A DNA stretch of 64,000 nt from Morganella morganii. GTDB taxonomy: Bacteria; Pseudomonadota; Gammaproteobacteria; Enterobacterales; Enterobacteriaceae. The position numbers and the translations under genes are program-made. The stretch is from positions 3,297,418 to 3,361,417 of the forward strand of contig NZ_CP069157.1 in assembly GCF_019243775.1 (NCBI RefSeq). The letters run 5' to 3'. Positions 31,744 through 41,611 of this stretch are shown one piece after another. The notes beneath the pieces were generated by a model. It had not been told where the DNA came from. It searched no databases and saw only the letters and a list, made by a program, of their open reading frames with translations. Numbering within the stretch: position 1 is the stretch's first letter; each line of letters starts with the position of its first letter.

Positions 31744-33006
31744 TTATTTTTGCTGATCCCCGTCACGAATTTCAGGGGTATCCAGCATCAGCAGACGCTG
31801 AACCAGCTCGACGCACTCGAGAAAACGGGTGTCGTAATCCGCCGATGTCACATGGACAAACTTAATACCGTTTTCCCGCAGCATATCGATCAGCAGGTCC
31901 TGAAACGCTTTGCGGTCATTGTCACTGCCGAGGCTGCGCAGTCCGTCAGCCACCCACGGCGTGTTATTTTCCAGCAGGATCACCAGGTCAAAGCGGTACT
32001 CCGCAATCAGTGCCTGCACAAACGGATGCTCTTTACCCTCATACCGTTTGCAGAAAGCCTGGGTCGTGACAAAATCCGTATCCACAAACGCAACTTTATT
32101 GGCATATTTTACTGCAAAATCAATATACTGAGCATGACCCAGCGCGATTTTGTCATAGTCGGAATATTGCAGCGCCATTTCATCACCGCCCAGGTGGGAA
32201 AACACATAATCGCGTCCGTATTCCCAGGCACTGGTGGTATTGAACATATTCGCCAGTTTATTAACGAGGGTGGATTTTCCGCTGGATTCCCCGCCGAGCA
32301 CCGCCACAGTGCGCACAAAGAAGGGTTTGACCTCTGTCGGAATATAGTCCCAGTAGCGGAACGGCGCCTGACGGATCTGCCGCCCGCTGATATTCATAAA
32401 GGTACGTTCCGGGTCGATAAGCACTGTTTCAATGCCGAACGATTCACGGTAACGCGGCACATCCGCTTTTTCGCCTGAATAGATAAAATCCGGCGTGATC
32501 CCTTTTTCCCGCATAAACTGACACACACCCTGACTCCAGTGTTCCCAGCCGTGCGGATACGGATCATAAGCGTGCTCATCAAATGAGTGAATGCGGATAT
32601 TTTTCTGATACTTAAAGGTTTGCAGAAGCCAGCGCAGGCGATCACTGACGGTCGGCTGCTGAGACATTGAACTGTTGATAAACAACGCCTTATCACGCGG
32701 TTCGTCGTGACAGAGGATCACATGCAGCTCATCCACCTGGCTGCACGCCCTCTGGATCAGGTAAATATGGCCGGTGTGCAGCGGGTAAAATTTCCCGAAC
32801 ACCACCCCGGTAATTTTCTGCTTCAGCGGGTAATCGAGCCCCAGCGCACTGTGCAGCCCGGCCAGCTTCTGGCCGCCGGGACTTTTGATTTTGTTGTTAA
32901 TCAGCTGGCTGAGATACCCTTTGGTCACCCCGCACTGATCCGCCAGTTGCTGGAGTGTGACACCCGCCTGTTTAATGGCTTGTTTCAGATAGGAAAAATC
33001 GGTCAT
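31744..33006 (-). CDS. nadR: Trifunctional NAD regulator NadR
   Basis: Represses NAD biosynthesis genes and also has NMN adenylyltransferase and ribosylnicotinamide kinase activity. The start at 33006 (MTDFSYLKQAIKQAGVTLQQLAD) fits the family, giving 420 residues; the frame is open four codons further. The order is: HTH (VTLQQLADQCGVTKGYLSQL), nucleotidyltransferase with GKFYPLHTGH near residue 70, and kinase with Walker A GGESSGKST near residue 240. radA lies 12 bp upstream, so radA-nadR is probably an operon. Confidence 0.96.
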   Translation of the reverse strand: MTDFSYLKQAIKQAGVTLQQLADQCGVTKGYLSQLINNKIKSPGGQKLAGLHSALGLDYPLKQKITGVVFGKFYPLHTGHIYLIQRACSQVDELHVILCHDEPRDKALFINSSMSQQPTVSDRLRWLLQTFKYQKNIRIHSFDEHAYDPYPHGWEHWSQGVCQFMREKGITPDFIYSGEKADVPRYRESFGIETVLIDPERTFMNISGRQIRQAPFRYWDYIPTEVKPFFVRTVAVLGGESSGKSTLVNKLANMFNTTSAWEYGRDYVFSHLGGDEMALQYSDYDKIALGHAQYIDFAVKYANKVAFVDTDFVTTQAFCKRYEGKEHPFVQALIAEYRFDLVILLENNTPWVADGLRSLGSDNDRKAFQDLLIDMLRENGIKFVHVTSADYDTRFLECVELVQRLLMLDTPEIRDGDQQK

Positions 33007-33018
33007 TCTCTGCCTCAC

Positions 33019-34407
33019 TTATTCCAGTTCATCCAGCACAGACAGGGCATCCGACAGTTTTTTCACCCCGAACACCTGCATACCCGGTGGCGGGTTTTTC
33101 GGGCGGTTGGCATTCGGCACAATCGCCCGTTTAAAACCGTGTTTGGCCGCTTCCGAGATCCGCTCCTGGCCGCTCGGCACCGGACGGATCTCCCCCGCCA
33201 GCCCGACTTCACCGAAGATCACCACATCACGCGGGATCGGCCGGTCACGGAAACTGGAGACCAGCGAGAGCAGCAGCGCCAGATCCGCACTGGTTTCGGT
33301 GACTTTCACCCCGCCGACCACGTTGACGAACACATCCTGATCCGACATCTGCAATCCGCCGTGACGATGCAGTACCGCCAGCAGGATAGCCAGCCGGTTC
33401 TGCTCCAGCCCGACCGCCACACGGCGCGGATTCGACATCATGGAGTGATCCACCAGCGCCTGGATTTCCACCAGCAGCGGACGTGTGCCTTCCCAGACCA
33501 CCATCACCGAACTGCCGGACGTGATTTCATCCCCGCGGCTCAGGAAAATGGCGGACGGGTTGCTCACCTCGCGCAGCCCCTGCTCCGTCATGGCAAACAC
33601 ACCCAGCTCATTCACCGCACCAAAGCGGTTTTTATGGCTGCGCAGTGTGCGGAAACGGGAATCGGCCTCGCCGTCGAGCATGACCGAGCAGTCAATACAG
33701 TGCTCGAGTACCTTCGGTCCTGCCAGAGAGCCGTCTTTGGTGACGTGGCCGACCATAATGATCGCCACACCCCGGGTTTTGGCAAAGCGGGTCAGATAGG
33801 CAGCTGTTTCGCGTACCTGTGCCACACTGCCCGGCGAAGACTGAATATCCGCCATGTGCATCACCTGGATGGAGTCAATCACCATCAGCTTCGGCTGTTC
33901 CTGCTCTGCGATCAGGCAAATCTGCTCAATCGCCGTTTCCGACAGCATATTGAGATTGTCCATCGGCAGCCCGAGGCGGTGCGCCCGCATCGCCACCTGC
34001 TGTAAGGATTCCTCCCCCGTGACATACAGGGTTTTCATCTGTGCGGCGAGCTGGCACATGGTCTGTAACAGCAGGGTACTTTTCCCGGCGCCCGGGTTAC
34101 CGCCGATCAGAATGGCACTGCCCGGTACCACGCCGCCGCCCAGCACACGGTCAAATTCTTTGAAACCGGTGGAGAAACGCGGCAGTTCCTCAAGACTGAT
34201 TTCCGACAGCTTCTGTACTTTGCTGACACCGCTCTGCCCCGCATAGCCGCTGAGGCGATCATTGCGTGCCGCAGACGATGAGACAGAAGCCAGCCGGACT
34301 TCCGTGATGGTATTCCACGCCTGACACGCGGTGCACTGCCCCTGCCAGCGGGGATAATCCGCCCCGCACTCGTTACAGACAAAGGCGCGTTTTGCTGGTT
34401 TTGCCAC
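33019..34407 (-). CDS. radA: DNA repair protein RadA (Sms)
   Basis: RecA-like branch-migration factor acting in recombinational repair. 462 residues: an N-terminal four-cysteine zinc finger (CNECG ... CTACQ), Walker A GGNPGAGKS near residue 102, the RadA-specific KNRFG motif, and a C-terminal Lon-protease-like domain (from about residue 285). Between serB and nadR as in E. coli, with 25 bp to serB, indicating a serB-radA-nadR transcript. Confidence 0.97.
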   Translation of the reverse strand: MAKPAKRAFVCNECGADYPRWQGQCTACQAWNTITEVRLASVSSSAARNDRLSGYAGQSGVSKVQKLSEISLEELPRFSTGFKEFDRVLGGGVVPGSAILIGGNPGAGKSTLLLQTMCQLAAQMKTLYVTGEESLQQVAMRAHRLGLPMDNLNMLSETAIEQICLIAEQEQPKLMVIDSIQVMHMADIQSSPGSVAQVRETAAYLTRFAKTRGVAIIMVGHVTKDGSLAGPKVLEHCIDCSVMLDGEADSRFRTLRSHKNRFGAVNELGVFAMTEQGLREVSNPSAIFLSRGDEITSGSSVMVVWEGTRPLLVEIQALVDHSMMSNPRRVAVGLEQNRLAILLAVLHRHGGLQMSDQDVFVNVVGGVKVTETSADLALLLSLVSSFRDRPIPRDVVIFGEVGLAGEIRPVPSGQERISEAAKHGFKRAIVPNANRPKNPPPGMQVFGVKKLSDALSVLDELE

Positions 34408-34432
34408 TCGTGACCCCGTAATAACTGATAAA

Positions 34433-35413
34433 TTAACGTTCTTCGTGTTTCAGACCACCACTGAGGGTGCACATCACCCCCATCAGGTCGGCATGGCGGA
34501 TAGCCACTTTTGCCCGTGCATACACTTTCGGTTTGGCGTGGAAGGCAATGCCGAGACCGGCTTTTTTCAGCATTTTCAGGTCATTGGCACCATCACCGAT
34601 CGCCACGGTCTGCTCTAAAGGAATATTGAGAAATTCCGCCAGTTTCACCAGCGCCTGCGCTTTGTATTTGGCATCCACCACCGGACCTTTGACTTTGCCG
34701 GTCAGTTTGCCGTCTTTGATTTCCAGCTGATTGGCATAGACGGCAATCAGGCGCAGAGAATCTTTTAAATGATTGGCGTAGAAAGTAAATCCGCCGGAAG
34801 CAATCGCGACATGCCAGTCCATCGCCTGGAGTTTACGCACCAGGCTGGTCAGCCCCGGCATCAGCGGCAGCGTATCCAGCACCTGCTGTAAAATGGCGGC
34901 ATCCGCCCCGGCCAGCAGGCCGACACGCGCTTTCAGGCTTTCGCTGAAATCCAGTTCGCCCTGCATCGCTCTTTCCGTCACCTCCGCGACTTCATCACCG
35001 ACGCCGGCTAATCTGGCGATTTCATCGATACATTCGATTTGGATCGCAGTGGAATCCATATCCATCATCAGTAATCCGGGGGAGCGCAGTTTCGGGATAT
35101 TACCCAGCGGCACGACATCCATCTGAAACTCATCTGCCACCCGCTTGATGCGCCCGGTCAGACTGCCCGCAATCCGCACCACCTGATAATCATCGATCCG
35201 CCATGACGAGACCACCACAATTGCCGCCCCCAGCCGGTGCTGGAAATCGCTGATCCGCGCCTTATCCAGCCCGCGTCCGTACAGCAGCCAGCCGCTGTCA
35301 CCCGCCCGGTAGTCCAGCGGCATTACTTCATCACCGCTCAGGGAAAGAGGAAGGCCCGGCCACTTATGGATTTCATTCGGCAAATAACAGTAGGTCAGAC
35401 TCGTCGACATCAA
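34433..35413 (-). CDS. serB: Phosphoserine phosphatase
   Basis: HAD-family enzyme for the last step of serine synthesis. 326 residues (E. coli 322). The nucleophile motif is MDMDSTAIQIECIDEIA near residue 118, and later HAD motifs are ASGGFTFYA and IGDGANDLKML. An N-terminal ACT-like region precedes the catalytic domain. The start could be either of two adjacent ATG codons. Divergent from smp. Confidence 0.97.
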   Translation of the reverse strand: MMSTSLTYCYLPNEIHKWPGLPLSLSGDEVMPLDYRAGDSGWLLYGRGLDKARISDFQHRLGAAIVVVSSWRIDDYQVVRIAGSLTGRIKRVADEFQMDVVPLGNIPKLRSPGLLMMDMDSTAIQIECIDEIARLAGVGDEVAEVTERAMQGELDFSESLKARVGLLAGADAAILQQVLDTLPLMPGLTSLVRKLQAMDWHVAIASGGFTFYANHLKDSLRLIAVYANQLEIKDGKLTGKVKGPVVDAKYKAQALVKLAEFLNIPLEQTVAIGDGANDLKMLKKAGLGIAFHAKPKVYARAKVAIRHADLMGVMCTLSGGLKHEER

Positions 35414-35511
35414 CAGATACTCCTATAATCCCTGATAATATTCATGATGGTAGCAGATAAAAATTTCCGCTTCTGGCAATATGGTGGCGACAACGGAAAA
35501 ACGGATAAACA

Positions 35512-36180
35512 ATGGCCAAAACGAAGTTAACATTCCGGCTGCATAAAACAGCCATTATTCTGATTTGTCTCGCCCTGATGGTGTGTCTGTTACAGGGTGT
35601 GTCTTATTTCAGCCGCGTCCACCAGCAGTCGTCAATGGATCAGTTTAATGAACTGGCCTATTCGCTGGCACAACAGGTGGCGTTTAACCTTTCCGATGCT
35701 ATAGACGATAACGGGAAAGTGCTCAATAAGAAACAAATTACGGCAAATTTAGCGCAGCTGACCACCAACAGCCGCATTCTCGATGCCACAGTATATCAGG
35801 ATGACGGGGTACAGATAGCCGGCAGCGGCGAGAGTATCACTGTCCGCGACCGCCTGGCGCTGGACGGGCAAAAAGCCGGCAGTTATTTTAATCATCAGAT
35901 TGTCGCCGCCATCCCGGGAAAAAAAGGTCCGAAAGGCTTTCTGCGCCTGACCATCGATACCCACCGTCTGGCCACAGAATCCACCCAGGTGGATAACACC
36001 ACCAACCTGCTGCGGGTGATGTTACTTCTCGCTCTCGGTATCGGCTTTGTGCTCGCCAATAACCTGCTGCAGCTGACCCCGAGCCGCTGGCAGCAATCCC
36101 TGTATCTGCTGACCGCCAATCTGAAAAATGAAGATGAAAAGCCGGGGAAGAAAACGGAAGAGAAAGAAAAAGGGGAATAA
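35512..36180 (+). CDS. smp: Membrane protein Smp / YtjB (AhpA-like)
   Basis: A 222-residue membrane-anchored protein found next to and divergent from serB in enterobacteria. It has an N-terminal membrane segment (about 13-34), a periplasmic segment of about 130 residues, a second membrane segment (about 164-186) and a highly charged Lys/Glu C-terminus. The molecular function is not established. The last codons and the stop are part of a terminator hairpin shared with crcB. Confidence 0.9.
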   Translation: MAKTKLTFRLHKTAIILICLALMVCLLQGVSYFSRVHQQSSMDQFNELAYSLAQQVAFNLSDAIDDNGKVLNKKQITANLAQLTTNSRILDATVYQDDGVQIAGSGESITVRDRLALDGQKAGSYFNHQIVAAIPGKKGPKGFLRLTIDTHRLATESTQVDNTTNLLRVMLLLALGIGFVLANNLLQLTPSRWQQSLYLLTANLKNEDEKPGKKTEEKEKGE

Positions 36181-36194
36181 TTTCCCCTTTTTTT
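36166..36194. terminator. Bidirectional terminator overlapping smp and crcB stop codons
   Basis: AAAAAGGGGAAA/TTTCCCCTTTTT-type stem with a tiny AT loop. The smp TAA sits at the loop and the crcB stop at its right edge, so both genes end inside the same hairpin, flanked by A on one side and T on the other. Confidence 0.8.
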
Positions 36195-36576
36195 ACCGGT
36201 GCTGCAACACCTGCCAGGTCAGCAGGCCGAGCCAGGTCATCAGCAGGGAGCTGAGTACATGCAGGGCGATTTCTGCCATACCGTGGTGGATGCGCCCGGC
36301 CTGGAAAGCCTGCACAATCTCGAGTGAAAAAGTCGAGAATGTCGATAACGCGCCGCAGAAACCGGTGACAATAAACAGCCGCCATTCCGCCGGAAGTGTC
36401 GGGTGAGAAGAGAAAAACGCCACCGCCAGCCCGATAATATAACCGGCAATAATATTAGCGAGATACGTCCCCAGCGGCATCATTGCCAGCACCGGGTTGA
36501 ATTTATTACTCAACACCCAGCGGCCGAGGCCGCCGAGTACTGATCCTGCGGAAATGCTGAGGATCACATTTAACAT
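36193..36576 (-). CDS. crcB: Fluoride ion channel CrcB (Fluc)
   Basis: Dimeric inner-membrane fluoride exporter channel. 127 residues with four membrane segments. Family motifs are GGLGRWVLS near the N-terminus and GFCGALSTFSTFSLE, containing the phenylalanines that line the pore. No fluoride riboswitch is visible in the 40 bp upstream. It is the last gene of the minus-strand series after the YeeA-like gene. Confidence 0.95.
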   Translation of the reverse strand: MLNVILSISAGSVLGGLGRWVLSNKFNPVLAMMPLGTYLANIIAGYIIGLAVAFFSSHPTLPAEWRLFIVTGFCGALSTFSTFSLEIVQAFQAGRIHHGMAEIALHVLSSLLMTWLGLLTWQVLQHR

Positions 36577-36616
36577 AGAAAAACCTTACGTCATTTTTGT
36601 TTCAATATTTCTGTGT

Positions 36617-37573
36617 TTATGCGCATTTCTTTAAAATGTCAATCTGAACCAGCCCGCACACTTCATCCAGCAGCTTGATTACTTCCACACTCATCCCGAC
36701 CATCATGGCATCCGCCGAGTTACTTTCCGGCTGTGCATTGATCTTCTGATGCAGCTCATGTGTGCTGGCACGCAGTGCCTGGAGCTTATCCATGGTGTCA
36801 TCGTCTTTCCCCTGCACAAAGATATCAGAGAGCAGTTTCATGATCTCACTGTTGCTTTTCTGCAACTGCACAATGTAGGGATTTTCGGTGTTCAGCGCAT
36901 GAGCGAAGTAGTTTTTACTGAAGGTATCGGTCAGCAGTTCCAGTATCGCCACCAGCCGCCGGATGCGCCCGTGAATGGCCGTAAAGGTGGCAGCCGGAAC
37001 ATGGGTTTCTTTGACAGCCGGTGCAATGTAGGTATTACAGGTCAGCAGTGTGGATAACGTGTCTTTCAGCTGATTATCCCATCGCTCCGGGTCGGTACTG
37101 CTCAGTTTCATGATGTGCTCATCATATAATCTGGCAATATCGCGCAAAATAGTGCTGATATTCATCCGCCAGAACACAAACCCTTTCAGCGGCAGAATCG
37201 CCGAGAACACCAGTGCCAGAATCGAGCCGCCCACCGTCTGCGCCGAACGGATCAGCGCAGAGTCCATATCCCCGACCGGTGCGGTGGCAACGATACTGAT
37301 GGTCATCCCGATCAGCATCCCGACATACATGTTTTTACCCAGCGCGATCAAGCCGCAGACAAACATCGCAATAGTCGCCAGCGCCAGCATCAGCGGGAAA
37401 GAGTGGGTTTCCGTGTACAGCAGCAACATCCCGATCAGTGAGCCGATAACAGTACCAAGGGTGCGCTGCATCGAGCGGATCAGCACATTTCCCCAGTACG
37501 GCATCGGCATCAGGATAGAGATAAGTGTCATAATGATATAATCGAGCTTATCGCTGTGTAATTCCCGGAACAC
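36617..37573 (-). CDS. FUSC-family membrane protein, YeeA-like (5' end interrupted by frameshift)
   Basis: Membrane protein of the FUSC/aromatic-acid exporter-like family, closest in pattern to E. coli YeeA. From GTG at 37573 there are 318 residues. The coding resemblance continues upstream in the same frame (FYSRFKQLHGIRIALAFTLTF, matching the YeeA N-terminus) back to a stop at 37699, without an ATG, GTG or TTG. A GTG at 37700 with GCAGGG upstream is out of frame by one base. Removing one A from the A10 tract at 37678-37687 would join it and give 360 residues, near the YeeA length of 352. The annotated start is therefore the first standard one available, not the natural N-terminus. Confidence 0.7.
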   Translation of the reverse strand: MFRELHSDKLDYIIMTLISILMPMPYWGNVLIRSMQRTLGTVIGSLIGMLLLYTETHSFPLMLALATIAMFVCGLIALGKNMYVGMLIGMTISIVATAPVGDMDSALIRSAQTVGGSILALVFSAILPLKGFVFWRMNISTILRDIARLYDEHIMKLSSTDPERWDNQLKDTLSTLLTCNTYIAPAVKETHVPAATFTAIHGRIRRLVAILELLTDTFSKNYFAHALNTENPYIVQLQKSNSEIMKLLSDIFVQGKDDDTMDKLQALRASTHELHQKINAQPESNSADAMMVGMSVEVIKLLDEVCGLVQIDILKKCA

Positions 37574-37677
37574 CAGAAACGTCAGTGTAAATGCCAGCGC
37601 AATGCGGATGCCGTGCAGCTGTTTAAACCGGGAATAGAAAAATGACTGAGCCCGGGAGATCCCGTGGCTCAGATTTA

Positions 37678-37687
37678 TTTTTTTTTT
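37678..37687 (-). repeat. A10 homopolymer tract at the 5' end of the YeeA-like gene
   Basis: Ten T on the plus strand (ten A in the coding strand) lie seven codons after the candidate GTG start at 37700. With ten A the start is out of frame; with nine A the frame is open. Such tracts slip during replication or transcription and can switch a gene on or off. Confidence 0.7.
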
Positions 37688-37712
37688 CTTTATGCTTCAC
37701 AACCGGCCCTGC

Positions 37713-38879
37713 TTATGGCGCTTTGGCTAATAAGATGTCAGCCATAACGCTGTTATTGATGCTTTCACCGCACAGCATTTTCATCAGCACTTCACTGCCG
37801 AGCTGTGACAGGGAGAAGGTCATATCCGCATGCAGCAGGCGCATTTTGTCGCGGTTCTCTTCCTGATTCACCACAGTCACGGTTTTCACGCCTTCACCGG
37901 CCAGCTGTTTCACCGCCAGCAGCGCAAAGGTGTTATCCGCATCATTATCACTGATAGCCATCACACAGCGGGCATCTTTGACATTAGCTTCATTCAGGGT
38001 CACGGCATCCGCACTGTCACCGGCCACGGTCACGGTGCCGTCAGGGAAGTGCTTTTTGTCCTCATCAGAACAGATCACCACCACCTGCAAACCGCGTTTT
38101 TTCAGTCCTTTATAGATATTGACCGCCAGCGGATTCGCGCCGATAACAACATAATGCTCTTTCATGTGTAACAACCTCTTTTTGACAATCTCGCGTGTGC
38201 CGCGCAGGACGACACCCACAATGTACACAATGGATGTGGTGAAAATCGTGATACCGAACACCACCACCGTCAGGGTAAACATCCGCGCTTCCACGCTGAT
38301 CGGGATGATGTCCCCGAAACCGACCGTGGTCATACAGACCAGGGCAAAGTAGAAGGCCGCTGAGATATCCGTGACATGCGGCTGGAACTCATTGCCGAGA
38401 TACAGGGTGCCGAAGACGGAATAGACCACCAGCAGGATAATACTGCTGACCGCCACCACGCCGGCACTGGTCAGGCTGTGATGCGGGAACTGCCGCCACA
38501 GGCAGCCGGACGCAATCAGCAGCGCCAGCGAGAATAACCCCTGCAGTGAGTATTCCCGGGCCAGCCCCAGATCCATCAGTACCATCGTGAGCAGGATAAA
38601 CAGGGAGAACAGCCAGGCGATGCGTGCGCCGGTCAGCATCAGCAGCGCCAGCAGTGCCAGCAGTAACCCCAGCATAAAGCGGGGAATATCCAGCAGTTTT
38701 ATAAACCCGAGCGACTGTAACCACGCGGTGAAACCGCCGTCCTGCCAGGCAATATCTCCGGTATAGGAAAACAGAACCGGCGACAGGATCATCACCCCGT
38801 CAATAAACAGCAGCACCGACAGGATCACCCGCAGACTCAGTAATTTATGTAACCCTGTCTTCAGTAGATTACTCTGCAT
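37713..38879 (-). CDS. kch: Kch-like voltage-gated potassium channel
   Basis: Inner-membrane K+ channel with an RCK regulatory domain. 388 residues: several N-terminal membrane segments (six-TM type), a pore loop with the selectivity filter TTVGFGD near residue 190, and a cytosolic TrkA-N (RCK) domain from about residue 240 (HYVVIGANPLAVNIY) that binds nucleotide. It begins 12 bp after the urea channel gene, so it is probably co-transcribed with the urease cluster. In E. coli kch is elsewhere and not linked to urease. Confidence 0.88.
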   Translation of the reverse strand: MQSNLLKTGLHKLLSLRVILSVLLFIDGVMILSPVLFSYTGDIAWQDGGFTAWLQSLGFIKLLDIPRFMLGLLLALLALLMLTGARIAWLFSLFILLTMVLMDLGLAREYSLQGLFSLALLIASGCLWRQFPHHSLTSAGVVAVSSIILLVVYSVFGTLYLGNEFQPHVTDISAAFYFALVCMTTVGFGDIIPISVEARMFTLTVVVFGITIFTTSIVYIVGVVLRGTREIVKKRLLHMKEHYVVIGANPLAVNIYKGLKKRGLQVVVICSDEDKKHFPDGTVTVAGDSADAVTLNEANVKDARCVMAISDNDADNTFALLAVKQLAGEGVKTVTVVNQEENRDKMRLLHADMTFSLSQLGSEVLMKMLCGESINNSVMADILLAKAP

Positions 38880-38891
38880 ATTTCTCCCCTT

Positions 38892-39884
38892 TTACTGACG
38901 GTGTTCCGGCATGATGTCCTGATTCGGCACCAGGAACAGCCAGGAGGCCAGAACAAACGGCATGGTCAGTGTCGGAATGCCGAACGGCGAGACCACCACA
39001 TCCAGCGCGCCCTGGACAAACACCGTAAAAATCACACCCACAACGGTATACACCAGCACTTTGAAACTCGGTTTATTAAATGTGGAACCCAGCGCGATCG
39101 CAGTTAACACGGCGCTGAATGAATACAGCCCGGTATGCACACTACCGAAGTCTGCTTTCAGGAAAGATGCCACACCAAAAGCCAGCAGTGAGCCAAAGAC
39201 CGCAAAGACCGCCGCCCACACAGAACTGACTGCCAGACCGATCACAAACAGGATCCCCACGGTAATGCTGCTCAGCAGAAAGACCTCTGACACACCACGA
39301 AAAATATCCGGGATCAGATCGGAATACGGGATCCCGGCGATCGGTGCCACATACTGATCCGGCAGTGCCGGCCCCGGCAGACTGACGCCTTTGATACCGA
39401 AGAAACTGTAACTGGCCAGCAGGATAGTCCAGGTCACCAGCACGAAAGGCGCGGTCAGCGCAGCAACTTTCCAGTTTTTCAGGAAATCGGTCAGTGAGAT
39501 GGTGGCGATCACCGCCACGATACTGCCGAGCACAATGGCCGCCCACATAAACGGTGTGTTATCCAGGAAGGTCGGCAACGCCACACCGACCAGACAGCCG
39601 TTATAGCCGTACAGCCCGGCACGCAGTGAGGTGACATCCATTTTGCTGACATACGCCGTCAGCGTGGACACCACGGTACCGAGCAGACAGCCCCAGCCGA
39701 CCGCCGGAATACCTTCACTGTATGCACCGGTAAAAATAGCGGCGAAAAAGAACAGCCCGGTCAGCGGGTTGTTCTGAAACATCACCTGCGCACAACCACG
39801 CAGCGTGATATCAATAAAATGTATGACAGGATTGGATCCGGCCAGTTTATTCCAGCCGTTCTGACTGACTGTTGAAGTTGCCAT
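38892..39884 (-). CDS. Urea channel/transporter (Yut / SLC14 type)
   Basis: A 330-residue hydrophobic protein with two homologous halves (LTGLFFFAAIFTGAYSEG and TMPFVLASWLFLVP regions), typical of the urea transporter family that includes Yersinia Yut and vertebrate UT-A/UT-B. The LYGYNGCLVGVALPTF region in the first half is characteristic of these channels. It supplies urea to the cytoplasmic urease. It lies 93 bp downstream of ureD, with a GGGACTG/CAGTCCC inverted repeat at 39916-39946 in the gap. Confidence 0.92.
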   Translation of the reverse strand: MATSTVSQNGWNKLAGSNPVIHFIDITLRGCAQVMFQNNPLTGLFFFAAIFTGAYSEGIPAVGWGCLLGTVVSTLTAYVSKMDVTSLRAGLYGYNGCLVGVALPTFLDNTPFMWAAIVLGSIVAVIATISLTDFLKNWKVAALTAPFVLVTWTILLASYSFFGIKGVSLPGPALPDQYVAPIAGIPYSDLIPDIFRGVSEVFLLSSITVGILFVIGLAVSSVWAAVFAVFGSLLAFGVASFLKADFGSVHTGLYSFSAVLTAIALGSTFNKPSFKVLVYTVVGVIFTVFVQGALDVVVSPFGIPTLTMPFVLASWLFLVPNQDIMPEHRQ

Positions 39885-39977
39885 CGTCTTTCCCCTGAAG
39901 GTAAACCGGACAAAGGGACTGATTATGCTGATAATAACCAGTCCCCTGAGTAACCACCGGTGTCATCCTGCAGCGCA

Positions 39978-40943
39978 TCAGCGCCACAGGAACGGTTTCT
40001 GCAATGTGATGCCGAGGATCTCTTCCCGGGCGATTTGCCAGAAATAACGGACAGCCTCTTTGGTTTTCGGGCTGTCGATTCCCAGCACTTTGAAGACCAG
40101 ACCGCACTCGTTCGGCAACTGCGTCGCCCCGAATGCAACCTCTTCATCCGTGTCATAACGGGCTTCCAGACGCTCCAGGATACGGGCATGATGCTCTTTC
40201 GGTGTCAGTAAAATCACGTTACCGAAAACATCAAAACCCCCCATCACGCCGACCACATTCAGTGCTTCTTTTTTCGGTTCCAGAATGTATTTTTCAACAA
40301 ATAATTCTTTTCCCTCATTGTCCTGCGCCCGGATCTTTGAGGAAAAAATATCAAACCCGAACTGTTCGTCCGGATGGTGATATTTCCGCCCCGACATCAG
40401 GATCTCGGAGTAGATCACGGTTGCTGTCGGATCAACCGTGATCTGAGTGTCCGTTAAAAAACGGGCATTACGGTGCGGGATAATCGGATCCGGCATAAAC
40501 TCCAGATAACCGCCGGCTTCCACCACCACATTCTGGTACTGCGTGGCGTAGTTCGCCTCCATCATGTGGATTTTGGTGGCGGACTGTGTGGTGACGTGGG
40601 CGCACGCCCCCTCTTCCACAATCAGATCCAGCGCCTGGCGGTCGCCCTGTAACAGGCAGCCGGAGGTGGAAATCATAGTGACACACGGCATCTGCGGCAT
40701 CATTTCATCCCAGTACAGCGCGCGCTGCACCAGGGAAGGTACGCGGCGCTCCATTTCCACCATTTCACTGCGGTATTCCCGTTTGGCAAACCGCAGTTTC
40801 AGATAGCCGCTTTTCCCGATGGCACCACTTTGCATCTGCTTTGGCTCATCCTGGTAAGGCGCCATTTCCGGCGCCTTTTCCCCTAAGAGATGAGCCCGGA
40901 GGCGCGTAGGCGTCCCCGCAATCTCAGCCCTCAGTTGTGTCAT
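39978..40943 (-). CDS. ureD: Urease accessory protein UreD
   Basis: Scaffold of the UreDFG complex that delivers nickel to apo-urease. The product has 321 residues and contains the UreD core ([40 protein letters not shown]). Its start overlaps the ureG stop by four bases (ATGA). It is the last ure gene, the order ureABCEFGD of Morganella and Yersinia rather than the ureDABC order of Proteus. Confidence 0.96.
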   Translation of the reverse strand: MTQLRAEIAGTPTRLRAHLLGEKAPEMAPYQDEPKQMQSGAIGKSGYLKLRFAKREYRSEMVEMERRVPSLVQRALYWDEMMPQMPCVTMISTSGCLLQGDRQALDLIVEEGACAHVTTQSATKIHMMEANYATQYQNVVVEAGGYLEFMPDPIIPHRNARFLTDTQITVDPTATVIYSEILMSGRKYHHPDEQFGFDIFSSKIRAQDNEGKELFVEKYILEPKKEALNVVGVMGGFDVFGNVILLTPKEHHARILERLEARYDTDEEVAFGATQLPNECGLVFKVLGIDSPKTKEAVRYFWQIAREEILGITLQKPFLWR

Positions 40944-41581
40944 GCTTTCGCTCCCGGGATCTGATGGGTGAACAGGAATTTATCCATGATCATATCCACC
41001 AGCTCCACCACGCCTTCGCCGGTTTTGCAGTTGGTCATGACATACGGACGGTTGCCGCGCACCACTTTGGTGTCACTTTCCATCACTTCCAGGCTGGCAC
41101 CAACATACGGTGCGAGGTCGATTTTGTTGATGACCAGGATATCCGCCTGCACCAGGCCCGGGCCGTTTTTACGCGGGATTTTTTCCCCTTCCGCCACATC
41201 GATAACATAGATGTAGAAGTCAGCGAGTGCCGGGCTGAAGGTCAGCGTCAGGTTATCGCCGCCGCTTTCAATCATGATGACGTCGCTGTCCGGGAAACGC
41301 TCTTCCATATCTTCCACGGCTGCAATGTTCATACTCGGGTCTTCGCGTACGGCAGTGTGCGGGCAGGCACCGGTTTCAACGCCGAGGATTTTCTCTTCGT
41401 CGAGGATCCCTTTCAGGGTGCGTTTGACCTGCTTCGCATCTTCGGTGGTCACGATGTCATTGGTGATGATTAACGGCTTGATCCCGCGTTCGATCAGGAT
41501 CGGGGTGATCACTTCAATAATCGCCGTTTTACCTGAACCAACAGGGCCGCCGATGCCGATCCGTGTCATTTTTTTCATCAA
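40940..41581 (-). CDS. ureG: Urease accessory GTPase UreG
   Basis: SIMIBI GTPase that binds nickel and powers its transfer into urease. 213 residues: Walker [11 protein letters not shown] at residues 11-20, the CPH nickel-binding motif in [16 protein letters not shown], and the NKID base-recognition motif near residue 155. Between ureF and ureD. Confidence 0.98.
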   Translation of the reverse strand: MMKKMTRIGIGGPVGSGKTAIIEVITPILIERGIKPLIITNDIVTTEDAKQVKRTLKGILDEEKILGVETGACPHTAVREDPSMNIAAVEDMEERFPDSDVIMIESGGDNLTLTFSPALADFYIYVIDVAEGEKIPRKNGPGLVQADILVINKIDLAPYVGASLEVMESDTKVVRGNRPYVMTNCKTGEGVVELVDMIMDKFLFTHQIPGAKA

Positions 41582-41611
41582 TATACTCCCGGAAAATAAG
41601 TCAGCCGCCTG

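Noticed and set aside
32707..34005. A 432-codon plus-strand frame across radA and nadR
   Set aside because: Antisense to two certain genes; His/Arg-rich composition is typical of the reverse complement of high-GC codon usage.
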